Shown here piece after piece: positions 15,417-24,814 of a stretch of DNA of 64,000 nt. How positions within the stretch are numbered: the first letter of the stretch is position 1; each line of letters starts with the position of its first letter. This stretch comes from Nocardia ignorata NBRC 108230 (GTDB taxonomy: Bacteria > Actinomycetota > Actinomycetes > Mycobacteriales > Mycobacteriaceae), in assembly GCF_001612905.1 (NCBI RefSeq), contig NZ_BDBI01000043.1:1-64000 (forward strand). The letters are read 5' to 3'. The position numbers and the translations under genes are program-made. The notes under the pieces are model-generated. The model did no database searches. It was not told the origin of the DNA and saw only the letters and a list, made by a program, of their open reading frames with translations.

Positions 15417-17348
15417 TCAAGGTAGGGCGGTCAGCGATACGACGCTGCCCGCCTCCACGTTCGTGTTGATGCCGGGGACCTGGCCGATCACCAGGGAGCT
15501 GTCGGAGTCGGTGAGGGATTTGACCTCTACCCGCAGGCCTAGTTGCTGGAGTTTGGCGCGGGCGTTGCCGACGTTCTGACCCATCACGTTGGGGACCTTG
15601 ATCGCGTTGGAGACGAGCAGGGTGACGCTGTCGCCGGACTGCAGGGTGGTGCCGACGGCGGGGTCGGTGCCGATGGCCTTGTCGGCCTCGATGCTCTTGT
15701 CGAACTGCACCTTCACCTCACGGACGGTGAGTCCGGCCTTGGTGAGCGCCTGGGTGGCTTCCTCGGTGGTCTTGCCGCGCACGTCGGGCACGTTCACCGG
15801 CTGGGAGCCCTTGCTGCGGTACACCTTCACCTGCGCGCCCATCGGCAGCACGGTGCCGGGGGCGGGCTCGACCCTGGCCAGTGAGCCCTTCGGGGCGGTG
15901 CTGGCCGCTTCGCCGCTGTCGATGGGTTGCAGGCCCATGTCGCGGATGGCGGCGTTCACGGCACTGATCTGGTCGCCGGGCTTGATGTCCTCGGGGACGC
16001 GCGGCTTGCCGTTGGAGATCAGCACGGCGATGGTGGAACTCTTGGTGACTCGTGAGCCCGCCGACGGATCGGTGCCGACCACGCCGCCCACCGGGATCGT
16101 GTCGGACGCCTTCTGCCGCAGTACCGTCTCGAATCCGGCCTGTTCCAGCACGGCAACGGCCCGCTCGCTGTCCATGCCCGCGATCGGCGGCACCGCCGTG
16201 TAGCGACCGACGCCGAGCCACCAGCCGCCGATGCCGACCAGCAGCGTCAGCGCGGTGACGATACCCACCCACACCAGGCCGGTGCGGCGGGTATGGGTCT
16301 CGGCCGGGACGAACGGATTGTGCAGGGGCGCGGGCGGATCGGCGTGCTCGTCGAGTCGGGGCCGTTGCGCGGTGACCACCCGGGTGTGCTGCGGTTGGGC
16401 GATCGGACGCGGCGGTGCGGGTTCATGTGGGACACCAACGGGATTCGCCGCGGCCACGGGTGCGCGAAAGGCCTCGCTGAGATGCTCGGCCGAATCACGG
16501 GGTGCCGGAACGCGATACGGCGGCAGGTTCAAGGTCATCGCGACGGCCTGCAGGTTGGCCGCCATCTGGTTGGCGTCGGCGAAGCGCTTCGCGGGGTCGC
16601 GGGAGGTGGCCTCGGCGACGAGGGCGTCGAATTCGGCGGGCACACCGTCGATGAACTGACTCGGCGCCGGTACGTCGTTCTCCACGCGCTGGTACGCCAC
16701 CGACAGCGAATTGTCGCCGGTGAACGGCACGCGGCCGGTGAGCAGTTCGAAGATCAGGATGCCGAAGGAGTACACGTCCGAGCGCGCGTCGGCGGTGCCG
16801 GTGGTGACCTGCTCCGGCGACAGATAAGCGGCGGTGCCGAGGATCACGCTGGCGGAGGTGGTGTTGGCGGCGGCCACGGCGCGGACCAGGCCGAAGTCGG
16901 CGATCTTCACCTCGCCCGCGTCGGAGATCAGCACGTTCTCCGGCTTGATGTCGCGGTGCACCAAGCCGGCGTCGTGCGCGGTGCCGATGGCGCGCAGCAC
17001 CGGTTCGGCGACGGCCCGCACGGCGTGCGGCGGCATCGGGCCGCGTTCGCGCAGCAGCTCACGCAGGGTGCCGCCCTCGACCAATTCCATGATGAGGAAG
17101 GGGTATTCGCCGTCGACACCCTGGTCGTACACCGCGACGAGCGACGGGTGCTTGAGTTTGGCCACCGCGCGCGCCTCGAACTCGAAGCGGCTCAGGAACT
17201 GTGGGTCGCTCGCGAACTTGGGGTCCATCACCTTGATGGCGACGGGACGGTCGAGCCGGGTGTCGGTTCCGCGGAACACCATCGACATTCCGCCGCGCGC
17301 GATCGGCGCGTCGATACGATAGCGCCCTTCCAGCATCTGGCCGATCAC
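15417..17348 (-). CDS. pknL: PknL-type Ser/Thr protein kinase with four PASTA repeats
   Basis: A 643-residue membrane kinase. Residues 10-280 are a Hanks-type kinase: glycine loop ARGGMSMVFRG, Lys39 (VAIK), catalytic Asp133 (HRDIKPEN), Asp151 (DFG) and the activation loop with TTSASVILGTAAYLSPEQ. A juxtamembrane linker and one membrane helix (about 350-374) lead to about 265 extracellular residues forming four PASTA repeats that should bind peptidoglycan fragments. The kinase domain matches PknL (Rv2176) and the neighbours are conserved, but M. tuberculosis PknL lacks PASTA repeats. The GTG at 17348 has a textbook GGAGGAAC site and places the kinase domain at the N-terminus, as in PknL. It is divergent from its presumed substrate gene. 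Confidence 0.9.
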   Translation of the reverse strand: MIGQMLEGRYRIDAPIARGGMSMVFRGTDTRLDRPVAIKVMDPKFASDPQFLSRFEFEARAVAKLKHPSLVAVYDQGVDGEYPFLIMELVEGGTLRELLRERGPMPPHAVRAVAEPVLRAIGTAHDAGLVHRDIKPENVLISDAGEVKIADFGLVRAVAAANTTSASVILGTAAYLSPEQVTTGTADARSDVYSFGILIFELLTGRVPFTGDNSLSVAYQRVENDVPAPSQFIDGVPAEFDALVAEATSRDPAKRFADANQMAANLQAVAMTLNLPPYRVPAPRDSAEHLSEAFRAPVAAANPVGVPHEPAPPRPIAQPQHTRVVTAQRPRLDEHADPPAPLHNPFVPAETHTRRTGLVWVGIVTALTLLVGIGGWWLGVGRYTAVPPIAGMDSERAVAVLEQAGFETVLRQKASDTIPVGGVVGTDPSAGSRVTKSSTIAVLISNGKPRVPEDIKPGDQISAVNAAIRDMGLQPIDSGEAASTAPKGSLARVEPAPGTVLPMGAQVKVYRSKGSQPVNVPDVRGKTTEEATQALTKAGLTVREVKVQFDKSIEADKAIGTDPAVGTTLQSGDSVTLLVSNAIKVPNVMGQNVGNARAKLQQLGLRVEVKSLTDSDSSLVIGQVPGINTNVEAGSVVSLTALP

Positions 17349-17450
17349 AGGTTCCTCCGGCGTACGACAAACTGGCCACGGTGGTGCGGCCCCCACGATC
17401 GTAACCGGGTGCGACGGCATGCCCGCCGATGGATGCGCCGCGTCACGTAC

Positions 17451-17456
17451 TACCGT
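17451..17456 (+). promoter_or_regulatory. -10 hexamer TACCGT for the Rv2175c-like gene
   Basis: TACCGT ends 7 bases before the GTG at 17464, in the 115-base gap shared with divergent pknL; no ribosome-binding site is present. Confidence 0.45.
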
Positions 17457-17463
17457 TGTGCGG

Positions 17464-17832
17464 GTGAGTGCCTTTCCCTGCAGCGACGACGTGCTGCCCG
17501 ACACCGAAACCCTCGTCTCCCTGCCCGAGGCCGCCGACATACTCGGCGTCCCGGTGACCGCGGTGCACCAGATGCTGCGCGATCACCAGCTCATCGCGGT
17601 GCGCCGGGGCGGTGTCGTCGGCATTCCGTCCCGCTTCTTCGACGACAACGACGAGATCGTCCGCATGCTGCCCGGCCTGATCACGGTGATGCGCGACGGC
17701 AAGTACAGCGACGAGGACATCCTCCGCTGGATCTACACCGAGGACGACTCTCTGCCCGGCCGCCCGGTCGACGCCCTGCACGGCCCGCTGGCCCGCGAGG
17801 TCGTCCGCCGCGCCGCCGCCGAACCTTTCTGA
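17464..17832 (+). CDS. Helix-turn-helix DNA-binding protein, PknL substrate homologue (Rv2175c type)
   Basis: A 122-residue protein with a MerR-like winged HTH (LVSLPEAADILGVPVTAVHQMLRDHQLIAVRRGGVVGIPSRFF, read as two motifs: the SLPEAADILG helix and the QLIAVRRGGVVGIP wing), then a C-terminal half with PGLITVMRDGKYSDEDILRWI and PVDALHGPLAREVVRR. M. tuberculosis Rv2175c is a DNA-binding protein whose N-terminal Thr is phosphorylated by PknL, abolishing binding. Here the N-terminus has Ser2 and Thr residues (DTETLVS) that could play that role. It is divergent from the kinase gene, as in mycobacteria, and appears leaderless. Confidence 0.85.
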   Translation: MSAFPCSDDVLPDTETLVSLPEAADILGVPVTAVHQMLRDHQLIAVRRGGVVGIPSRFFDDNDEIVRMLPGLITVMRDGKYSDEDILRWIYTEDDSLPGRPVDALHGPLAREVVRRAAAEPF

Positions 17833-17909
17833 GGACCTGCCGAACAGGCTGAGCGGACGCGCCCGGCGGACCGGATGGCCAGTGCGCCCTTGCCCGGCGT
17901 GGGGGTGGG

Positions 17910-18956
17910 TTACCTCTCGCGGGAGTCGAGCCCCGGCCGGTCGCGGCGCTGAGTGGCGAAACCCTTGGCGGCGACCAAAATTCGGCGGTGGTTCGGGACC
18001 GTCGCGCGGGTGGCGAAGACCTGGTAGTCGGCTGCTTCGATCTGGTCGAGGATATCGGCGTAGAGCACGGCGGCGGTTCGGATCGCCGGACGGACCCGGG
18101 GAGCCAGCAGGTCGATGCCGGGGACCGCGCGGCGGTAGATGTCGCGGTTGACGGCGATCAGATGGGCCAGGGCGCGTCGCGTCGGTTGATCGGTTCGCCC
18201 GGCCGTCCGGCACGCGCGCAGTCGCGTCTCGTCGACACCGAACGCGGCCAGTTCGTCGGCGGGCAGGTAGATGCGGTCGCGATCGAGGTCTTCGGCCACA
18301 TCACGCAGGAAGTTCGTGACCTGGAACGCCTCGCCCAACGCGGCGGCAGCGGGTTCGGCGTCGGCCACCGGGACCACGGTGCCCAGCACCGGCAGCAACT
18401 GCAGGCCGATGGCGGCGGCCGACCCACGCATGTACTCGGCCAACTCGGCCATGCTCGCGTAGCGCCTGCGGTGCACGGTCGTGCCGGGGACGTCCATGCG
18501 CATGGCATCGAGGAACGTCCAGATGTGGTCGTGCGCGATGTCGTAGCGGGCGATGGTGTCGGCCGTCGCGGTGATGATCTGGCGGCGCCGCACGTCGGCG
18601 GTGTCGAGGTCGCCCTGCTCGATGGCCAGCCGGAGCTGCTTCTCGACCAGATCGAGGTGCTGAGCGGGGGAGATGCCGTCGCTGTCGTGGGCGAGGCGGC
18701 GATCAGGATCGTGTGCGCCCGGGGCGACGCTCGACGGGAGGGCTCGCGGCCGGTCGGCCGGGTCAAGGATCCACGCGGGGTCGTCGGCGTGATCGACGAT
18801 GTCGTCCACCATCCGCGCGAACGCGTACAGCGCGTGCACGGCCCGGCGCCGCTCCGGGCTCAGCAAGGCCGTGGCGAGGAAATAGGTGCGTCCGTGCTCG
18901 GCGGCGATGCGGCGACAGGTCGCGTAGGCGTCGTCCAGCGCGGTGGGCACACTCAT
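17910..18956 (-). CDS. crtB: Phytoene synthase (squalene/phytoene synthase family)
   Basis: A 348-residue head-to-head prenyl synthase. The two Asp-rich diphosphate sites are present, DDIVD in ARMVDDIVDHAD and NFLRDVAEDLDRDRIYLP; YFLATALL and the YALYAFAR-like helix also fit CrtB. It should condense two geranylgeranyl diphosphates to phytoene. It is the last gene of a minus-strand operon (polyprenyl synthase, crtI, mptA, crtB) and its ATG overlaps the mptA stop by 4 bases. Squalene synthase is the alternative, but the neighbouring desaturase makes phytoene much more likely. Confidence 0.88.
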   Translation of the reverse strand: MSVPTALDDAYATCRRIAAEHGRTYFLATALLSPERRRAVHALYAFARMVDDIVDHADDPAWILDPADRPRALPSSVAPGAHDPDRRLAHDSDGISPAQHLDLVEKQLRLAIEQGDLDTADVRRRQIITATADTIARYDIAHDHIWTFLDAMRMDVPGTTVHRRRYASMAELAEYMRGSAAAIGLQLLPVLGTVVPVADAEPAAAALGEAFQVTNFLRDVAEDLDRDRIYLPADELAAFGVDETRLRACRTAGRTDQPTRRALAHLIAVNRDIYRRAVPGIDLLAPRVRPAIRTAAVLYADILDQIEAADYQVFATRATVPNHRRILVAAKGFATQRRDRPGLDSRER

Positions 18957-20644
18957 GCCGCGACGGGCGGTGCGTGTTCCTTGGCTATCGCGCGGGAACT
19001 CGCCGAACGCAGGTGCAGCGGGTCGACGTGGCGCAGCGACACGGCGGCCACCACGGCGGCGAAGGTCGCCAGCGCCACGTGCCAGAAGTTGTAGAGGCCG
19101 ATCGAGCCGTCCGGCTGGAACACCAGCATCAGCCAGGTGCAGATACCGACCAGCCACTGCAGGGTCACCGTCGACAGCGCGAAACCGGCGGCCAGCGCAA
19201 GCGGCCACGAGTAGTACCAGGGCAGGGCGGCGGGGGAGAGCAGCACGATCGCCACGAACGCGACGATGATGCCCATCACAGCCTCACGCTCGCTGTGGCG
19301 GAAGCGCCACCAGGTCGCCACGAGCAGGACCACCAGGGCGACCTTGCACAGTTCGCGGGTGACGGACAGGACCGAATCCAGCGACCACGGCGTCACCCAG
19401 GTGACCATGTGCGCGAGGATCGTCGGCAGCGACAGCCAGTTGATGATCTTGTTCGACCCCTGCAACGCGGTCACCCAGCCGAAGCCGACCCCGGCGATCA
19501 CCGATGCCGCACCGAAGACCAGTGCGAAGACGCCGATGCCGATGCCGGCGATCTTGGTGAACACGAGCAGCGGGTGCGGCATGTCGGCCGAGGGCCGGGC
19601 CGCGTCGGGATGCTTCAGTTCCTCGGCGAGACCGGCATCGGAGTCGGCGCGAGCCCGGCGTTCGGCCGCCCGCCGTTCCTTCTCGTGCAGGATCCAGATC
19701 CACACCAGGAACGGCAACGCCACGCCTGCGGTCGCCTTGATCGCGACGCCGATAGCGACCACGACGATGCCCGCCACATGATGACGCTCGAGCACGAGCG
19801 CGATACCCGCGCACATCAGCCCGACCATCAGCATCTCGTTGTGCACGCCGCCGATGAGGTGCACGAGCACCAGCGGATTGAGTACCGCCAGCCACAGCGC
19901 CACGGTCGGTTTGCCGCCGAGATGCTTGGTCAGATAGGGCACCGCCCACACCATCAGCGCCAGGCCGGGCAGCATGACGAAGCGCAACGCGATGGTCCCG
20001 GCGATCACATTGTCACCGGTGAGCGTGGTGATCGCGCGGCCCATCAGCAGGAACACCGGCCCGTACGGCGCGGTGGTGGTGGTCCACACGGGGCTCACAT
20101 TGTCCAGCAGCACACCGGGATTGGCGACGGGACCCACCTGGTAGGGGTCGAAACCGTCGCGCAGGAGCGCACCCTGGGCGAGATAGGAGTAGGCGTCGCG
20201 GCTGAACATCGGGGCCGCGAAAAGCAGTGGGGTGATCCAGATTCCGACGATCACCCGCAGCTCGTTGAGCGTGACCTTCGGTTCACCGTTGCCGATGAGG
20301 GTGCGGCCCAGGCGCACCCACGCGGTGATCATCAGCAGCACACCGGCCCAGATGACGATCATCGACAGGGCGTAGCCGTGGCCGAATCGCAGCCACGACA
20401 GGTGCAGCGCCTCGAGCAGCGGATCGCGTTTGCGGACGGCGCCCGCACCGAAACCGCCGAAGGTGATCATGATGGCGCCGAAGAATCCCATGAAGGCCGC
20501 GTGACCTTCGGGGCTCCGGGCGAAATCGCCGACAGTGCGCAGCCGCGACCGGACGCCGGGATCGGTCCCGGCGGGCAGATGGCGCTGCGGTTCGAGGGTG
20601 CGCGTGGTGTCCATGGGGCCTACGGTCGTCTCGGGGGGCGGCAT
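18953..20644 (-). CDS. mptA: Alpha-(1->6)-mannosyltransferase MptA (lipomannan/LAM)
   Basis: A 563-residue GT-C glycosyltransferase with about a dozen membrane helices. The acidic motif of the first large periplasmic loop is visible (APMFSRDAYSYLAQGALL), followed by the long loop with TTTTAPYGPVFLLMGRAI. It uses polyprenyl-phosphomannose to extend the mannan backbone of lipomannan and lipoarabinomannan on the outer side of the membrane. M. tuberculosis MptA is Rv2174 and lies in the same order (idsA2, mptA, Rv2175c, pknL). Here it is inserted between crtI and crtB. I take the ATG at 20644, which has GGGGGGA upstream; a TTG 36 bases earlier and an ATG 30 bases later are alternatives. Confidence 0.92.
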   Translation of the reverse strand: MPPPETTVGPMDTTRTLEPQRHLPAGTDPGVRSRLRTVGDFARSPEGHAAFMGFFGAIMITFGGFGAGAVRKRDPLLEALHLSWLRFGHGYALSMIVIWAGVLLMITAWVRLGRTLIGNGEPKVTLNELRVIVGIWITPLLFAAPMFSRDAYSYLAQGALLRDGFDPYQVGPVANPGVLLDNVSPVWTTTTAPYGPVFLLMGRAITTLTGDNVIAGTIALRFVMLPGLALMVWAVPYLTKHLGGKPTVALWLAVLNPLVLVHLIGGVHNEMLMVGLMCAGIALVLERHHVAGIVVVAIGVAIKATAGVALPFLVWIWILHEKERRAAERRARADSDAGLAEELKHPDAARPSADMPHPLLVFTKIAGIGIGVFALVFGAASVIAGVGFGWVTALQGSNKIINWLSLPTILAHMVTWVTPWSLDSVLSVTRELCKVALVVLLVATWWRFRHSEREAVMGIIVAFVAIVLLSPAALPWYYSWPLALAAGFALSTVTLQWLVGICTWLMLVFQPDGSIGLYNFWHVALATFAAVVAAVSLRHVDPLHLRSASSRAIAKEHAPPVAA

Positions 20645-20715
20645 CTTCGGTCGGTCCCCCCGGATGGTCGGCGGTCGCAACCGCGAGCTGATAAGTCGGC
20701 CGTCAGTTTACGGCT

Positions 20716-22302
20716 TCAGTTCCGAACACTAACCCGGTGGTCGCTGCCGGTGTGCGCCCGGCTGCCGGTGATTCGCGCCGCCGCCAGTTCGCCCGACAAC
20801 AGCGTGGTGGGCACACCGACCCCCGGAGTAGTACCGCAACCTGCGAGAACGACATTGTCTACGCCCCTTGGCAGGTTGCGTGGACGCAGCGGTCCGGTCT
20901 GCCGGAAAAGGTGCGCCACCGAGAACGGTGTGCCCGCGATCATGCCCTGGGCCGCCCAGGTCGCCGGTGTGTCGAGGTGATCGACGCGGAAGTACTCACC
21001 GATGCCGGTGTAGCCGCGCTGCTCGAGCGTCGCGAGCAGTTCACGCAGGTAGGCCGGGCCGATGCGGTCCCAGTCCAGCGGCGCGGAGGTCAGGTTGGGG
21101 CACGGCGCGAGCAGCGAGAGCGGCTCCCAGCGGCCGTCGGCGCGGTCGACGAACTGGCCCGCGTCGGTGAGCGCGGGGCGGGTGAGCAGCAGCGACGGGT
21201 CGCTCATCAGTTTGCCCCGGCCCTTGCCCGCGGCGATCTCGCGGAAGGTCTGCTCCCAGGCGGCCCCGAACTCGATCGTGTGATGGGCCTGCACCGGCCA
21301 CCGCGCGGCAACCTCGGCGGGCACGGTGCCGTGCGCGACGACGGCCGACGGCGAGGCCCGCAGTCCACGCCGGTTGCGCAGCCCGAAGCGGCGGATCGAG
21401 CCCAGGTCGGCGGTGATGACCACCGCGTCGCAGGCGACGTTTCGCCCGTCGACCGTGCGGACGGCCTCGGCGTGGCGGGCACCGGGTGACGCGGTGCCCT
21501 TGCGGGTCGCGTACTCGATGCCGGTGACCTCGGTGCCGAGCTCGAGGCGCCCGCCCGCGGCCGTGAAGGCCTCGGCCAGCGCAGTGGTGACGGCCCGCAT
21601 TCCGCCTTCGGGGAAGTACACCCCGAGGCAGGTGTCCATGTTCGGGATGGCGCCGTAAACGGCGAGGGCCTGGTCCGGCGCCGTTCCGGCATAGAGCGCC
21701 TGGAAGGTGAAAAGCCTGGTCAGCCGCTCGTCGCGGAGGTACGAGCGCACCCGCGGCCCGAGTTTGCCGAGCCCGCCGAGGCGCACCACCCGGGCCAGCG
21801 CCGACCGGGCGGCCGGTGTGCGGACCATGTCGAGAGGCGAATCGAAATCGGCGTTCATGAATTCGTCGAACTCGGCCTCGTACATCCGGCCGAGCCAATC
21901 GCGCAGCCGCCGATAGCCACGTGCCTCGCGGGGACCGCACGCGCGGGTCACCTCGGCCGCCATCTGTTCGGCGTCGTCGAAGACCCGGATGTCGCTGCCG
22001 TCGGCGAAACGCGCGTGATAGGCCGGAGCCAGGCGATGGATGCGCAGCCCGACGTCCTCCCGGGTCTGCCCGACCGCGGCGAGGGCGTTATCGATCGTCT
22101 CGGGCAGCGTGAGCACCGTTGCGCCGCTGTCGATCTCGTAGTCGGCGAAGCGGTAACGGCCCACCCGGCCGCCGGGGTGATCGGCGCGCTCGAGCACGGT
22201 CACCTCGAGCCCGGCACCCCGCAGGTGCAGCGCGGCGCCGAGCCCGGCCAGCCCGGCTCCCACGACGACGACATGATTCGTTTGTCCCACAACAGTTTTC
22301 AC
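20716..22302 (-). CDS. crtI: Phytoene desaturase (CrtI family)
   Basis: A 528-residue FAD-dependent desaturase. The dinucleotide fold is at the N-terminus (VVVVGAGLAGLGAALHLR, then ERADHPGGRVGRY), and the C-terminal CrtI signature is AGCGTTPGVGVPTTLLSGELAA. It would introduce double bonds into phytoene to give neurosporene or lycopene. It begins 8 bases after the polyprenyl synthase gene ends and is followed by mptA, so it belongs to the carotenoid operon. The number of desaturation steps cannot be read from sequence alone. Confidence 0.9.
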   Translation of the reverse strand: MKTVVGQTNHVVVVGAGLAGLGAALHLRGAGLEVTVLERADHPGGRVGRYRFADYEIDSGATVLTLPETIDNALAAVGQTREDVGLRIHRLAPAYHARFADGSDIRVFDDAEQMAAEVTRACGPREARGYRRLRDWLGRMYEAEFDEFMNADFDSPLDMVRTPAARSALARVVRLGGLGKLGPRVRSYLRDERLTRLFTFQALYAGTAPDQALAVYGAIPNMDTCLGVYFPEGGMRAVTTALAEAFTAAGGRLELGTEVTGIEYATRKGTASPGARHAEAVRTVDGRNVACDAVVITADLGSIRRFGLRNRRGLRASPSAVVAHGTVPAEVAARWPVQAHHTIEFGAAWEQTFREIAAGKGRGKLMSDPSLLLTRPALTDAGQFVDRADGRWEPLSLLAPCPNLTSAPLDWDRIGPAYLRELLATLEQRGYTGIGEYFRVDHLDTPATWAAQGMIAGTPFSVAHLFRQTGPLRPRNLPRGVDNVVLAGCGTTPGVGVPTTLLSGELAAARITGSRAHTGSDHRVSVRN

Positions 22303-22309
22303 AACGTCC

Positions 22310-23620
22310 TCAGGCGGTACGGCGAGTGGCGGCCAACGCCATATCGTGCAACAGATGCTTGGCGGCGGGGGTGGCGGCGCTGTGCGCGATCGCGGCCAGA
22401 CCCGTCTCGGTGAGTTCGGTGATGCGGCGCTCCACGTCGTCGACGGCGCCCAGGTCGATCAGTACCGCGCGTAACCGGTCGACGGCCTCGTCGTCGAGGT
22501 CGGTGCCGAGCCCGGTGCGGATCAGCGCGGCCGACTCCGGGTCGGCCCGGCGCAGCGCCTCGGCGATGAGCACGGTGCGCTTGCCCTCGCGCAGATCGTC
22601 GCCCGACGGTTTGCCGGTGACGGCCGGATCGCCGAACACCCCGAGCAGGTCGTCGCGCAGCTGGAACGCGATACCCACATCGGTTCCATAGGTGCGCAGG
22701 GCCGCGACCAGCGCGTCGTCGGCGCCGGCCAGTGCGGCACCCAGATGCAGCGGCCGTTCGATGGTGTAGGCGGCGGTCTTGTAGCGGTTGATGCGCAGCG
22801 CGGCCTCGACCGACTCGTCGCCGCCGGCCTCGCCGTTGATGTCGAGTAGTTGCCCGCCGAGCACTTCGGTGCGCATGCGCGCCCATACCGGGGCGAACCG
22901 GGCGAAGGACGCGGTGTCGAGTCCGGCCGCGTTCACCAGGTCGTCGGCCCAGGCCAGCGCCAGATCGCCGATCAGAATGGCGACCGCCGACCCGTATGCC
23001 TCACCGTCACCGGACCAACCGGCCGTGCGGTGCCGATCGGTGAAGTCGATGTGCACCGTCGGGAAGCCACGCCGGGTACGGGAGGAGTCGATGATGTCGT
23101 CGTGCACCAGCGCGCAGGCCTGCACCAGTTCCAGTGCGGCACACGCGGTGAGTACCGAGGCCGCCTCGGGGGTGGACGGGTCGCCACCGGCGCCCAGCCA
23201 GCCGGTCCAGGCGAAGCCCGGCCTCGTGCGTTTACCGCCGCGCACCACGAACTGTTCCAGCGCCTCGGCCGCGTCGACGAACACCGGACCGAGGGGTTCG
23301 ACGATCTCGCGGCGGCTCGCGAAGAACTCCGTGAGCACCTGCTCGACCGCCGCGACGAAGGCCGGAGTGCCGGGGGTGAGCGCGACTAGGTCGACCGAGG
23401 TGAGCACGTCGGCGGCGGACCGGGAGAGCGGGGTACCGATTCCGGCGGACAGGGCGGCCTCCAAATGGCGAGCGTCAGGATCCGATGACGCACCCTTGCG
23501 GTGCGTGCACAGCGTCGTCTCGACGATACGCGGGCCGCGCGGAGCGTCAGCGGGCGCACAGGGCCGCTGCGACCGATCCCACACCCGGCGTTTCCTCGGG
23601 TCCGGGGCTCCTCGGTCCAT
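22310..23620 (-). CDS. Polyprenyl (geranylgeranyl) diphosphate synthase
   Basis: A trans-prenyltransferase with both Asp-rich motifs: VHDDIIDSSRTRRG and QLRDDLLGVFGD, plus GGKRTRP and the KTAAYT lysine region. It should make the C20 precursor for the phytoene synthase of the same operon; M. tuberculosis IdsA2 (Rv2173) is its positional counterpart beside mptA. The open frame gives 436 residues, about 70 more than usual, and the first 50 codons lack the strong GC bias at third positions. The true start is therefore probably internal: GTG 23584 (AGGAAA upstream), TTG 23464 or GTG 23407. crtE or idsA2 would both be fair names. Confidence 0.85.
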   Translation of the reverse strand: MDRGAPDPRKRRVWDRSQRPCAPADAPRGPRIVETTLCTHRKGASSDPDARHLEAALSAGIGTPLSRSAADVLTSVDLVALTPGTPAFVAAVEQVLTEFFASRREIVEPLGPVFVDAAEALEQFVVRGGKRTRPGFAWTGWLGAGGDPSTPEAASVLTACAALELVQACALVHDDIIDSSRTRRGFPTVHIDFTDRHRTAGWSGDGEAYGSAVAILIGDLALAWADDLVNAAGLDTASFARFAPVWARMRTEVLGGQLLDINGEAGGDESVEAALRINRYKTAAYTIERPLHLGAALAGADDALVAALRTYGTDVGIAFQLRDDLLGVFGDPAVTGKPSGDDLREGKRTVLIAEALRRADPESAALIRTGLGTDLDDEAVDRLRAVLIDLGAVDDVERRITELTETGLAAIAHSAATPAAKHLLHDMALAATRRTA

Positions 23621-23766
23621 GTGTCCACCCGGCTTGACATTCTCCGCTCCGAACAGGGGATTTCCCCTCGGCGGGTGCTGCGGCCTGCGGGGTTGTGCCC
23701 GGCGGGGACGTGCCGTGACCGGTATCGGAGTTCCCCGGTCGGCGCCGTAGGCCCGGAACGTCCCAC

Positions 23767-23772
23767 TAGACT
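23767..23772 (+). promoter_or_regulatory. -10 hexamer TAGACT for leaderless metF
   Basis: TAGACT ends 6 bases before the GTG at 23779 without any Shine-Dalgarno sequence; it lies in the divergent gap with the carotenoid operon. Confidence 0.5.
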
Positions 23773-23778
23773 GAGCCG

Positions 23779-24780
23779 GTGACTTTCGACAGTGGACGGG
23801 GACGTTCGACCCCCGATCGGCCCGCCAAGCAGCAGTCGATCGTCTCGAACACGCCCTCGGTGGTGCAGAGTTTGCGCACGCATTCGGGCACGGGCGTGCC
23901 GTTCTCGGTCGAGTTCAACCCGCCCCGCGACGCGGCCGGTGAGGCCAGACTGTGGCGCGCGGTACGCGAGTTCGAACGCATGCACCCCGCCTTCGTGTCG
24001 ATGACCTACGGCGCGGGCGGCTCCACCCGCGACCGCACGGTCCGCATCACCGGCGCCCTGGCGCAGGAGACCACCCTGCTGCCGGTCGCCCACCTGACCG
24101 CCGTCGGCCACAGCATCGCCGAACTGCGTTCGCTGGTGGGTTCCTACGCCGACTCCGGCATCTGCAACGTCCTCGTGCTGCGCGGCGACCCGCCCGGCGA
24201 CCCGCTGGGTGAGTGGCGCAAGCACCCCGAGGGGGTCGAGTACGCCGAGGAACTCGTGCGCATCGTCCGCGATCTCGGCGACTTCCACGTGGGTGTCGCG
24301 TCGTTCCCGCAGGGCCACCACCGCTCACCCGACCTGGACCACGACACCCGCCACCTGTGCGCGAAACTGCGTGCGGGCGCGGAGTATTCGATCACGCAGA
24401 TGTTCTTCGACGTCGAGCACTACCTGCGCCTGCGCGACCGCGTGATCGCCATGGACCCCGTCGAGGGCGCCAAGCCGATCGTCCCCGAACTGATGCCCAT
24501 CACCTCGCTGCGCACCGTCGCGCGCGCCGAGGAGCTGTCCGGCCGCCCGGTGCCCGCCGACATCGTCGCCCGCCTCACCCGCGCCGCGGGCACGGGCCCC
24601 GAGGAGGACCGCGCCGCCGTGCGCGCCGAAGGCATCCAGATCGCCACCGAGATGGCCCAGCGCCTCATCGACGAAGACGCCCCCTGCCTGCACTTCATCA
24701 CCCTCAACTTCGCCAAGGCCACCAGCGAGGTCCTCGCCAACCTCGGCTACGGCGTCACCGCCGCCCCCCTCAGCGCCTGA
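23779..24780 (+). CDS. metF: Methylenetetrahydrofolate reductase
   Basis: A 333-residue MTHFR barrel that reduces 5,10-methylene- to 5-methyltetrahydrofolate for methionine synthesis. Family motifs are FSVEFNPPRD (catalytic Glu strand), FVSMTYGAGGSTRDRT, LRGDPPGD and PELMPITS. The position divergent from the polyprenyl synthase gene matches Rv2172c next to idsA2. The first 45 residues are a polar extension. The GTG at 23779 is preceded only by a -10 hexamer, so the message seems to be leaderless. Confidence 0.92.
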   Translation: MTFDSGRGRSTPDRPAKQQSIVSNTPSVVQSLRTHSGTGVPFSVEFNPPRDAAGEARLWRAVREFERMHPAFVSMTYGAGGSTRDRTVRITGALAQETTLLPVAHLTAVGHSIAELRSLVGSYADSGICNVLVLRGDPPGDPLGEWRKHPEGVEYAEELVRIVRDLGDFHVGVASFPQGHHRSPDLDHDTRHLCAKLRAGAEYSITQMFFDVEHYLRLRDRVIAMDPVEGAKPIVPELMPITSLRTVARAEELSGRPVPADIVARLTRAAGTGPEEDRAAVRAEGIQIATEMAQRLIDEDAPCLHFITLNFAKATSEVLANLGYGVTAAPLSA

Positions 24781-24814
24781 CCGGCAGCTGGACGGAGCGG
24801 CTTTCGGCGCGTTG

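Noticed and set aside
18713..20980. 755-codon plus-strand frame over crtB and mptA
   Set aside because: Rich in Arg, His and Gln as expected of the antisense frame; mptA and crtB on the minus strand are certain.
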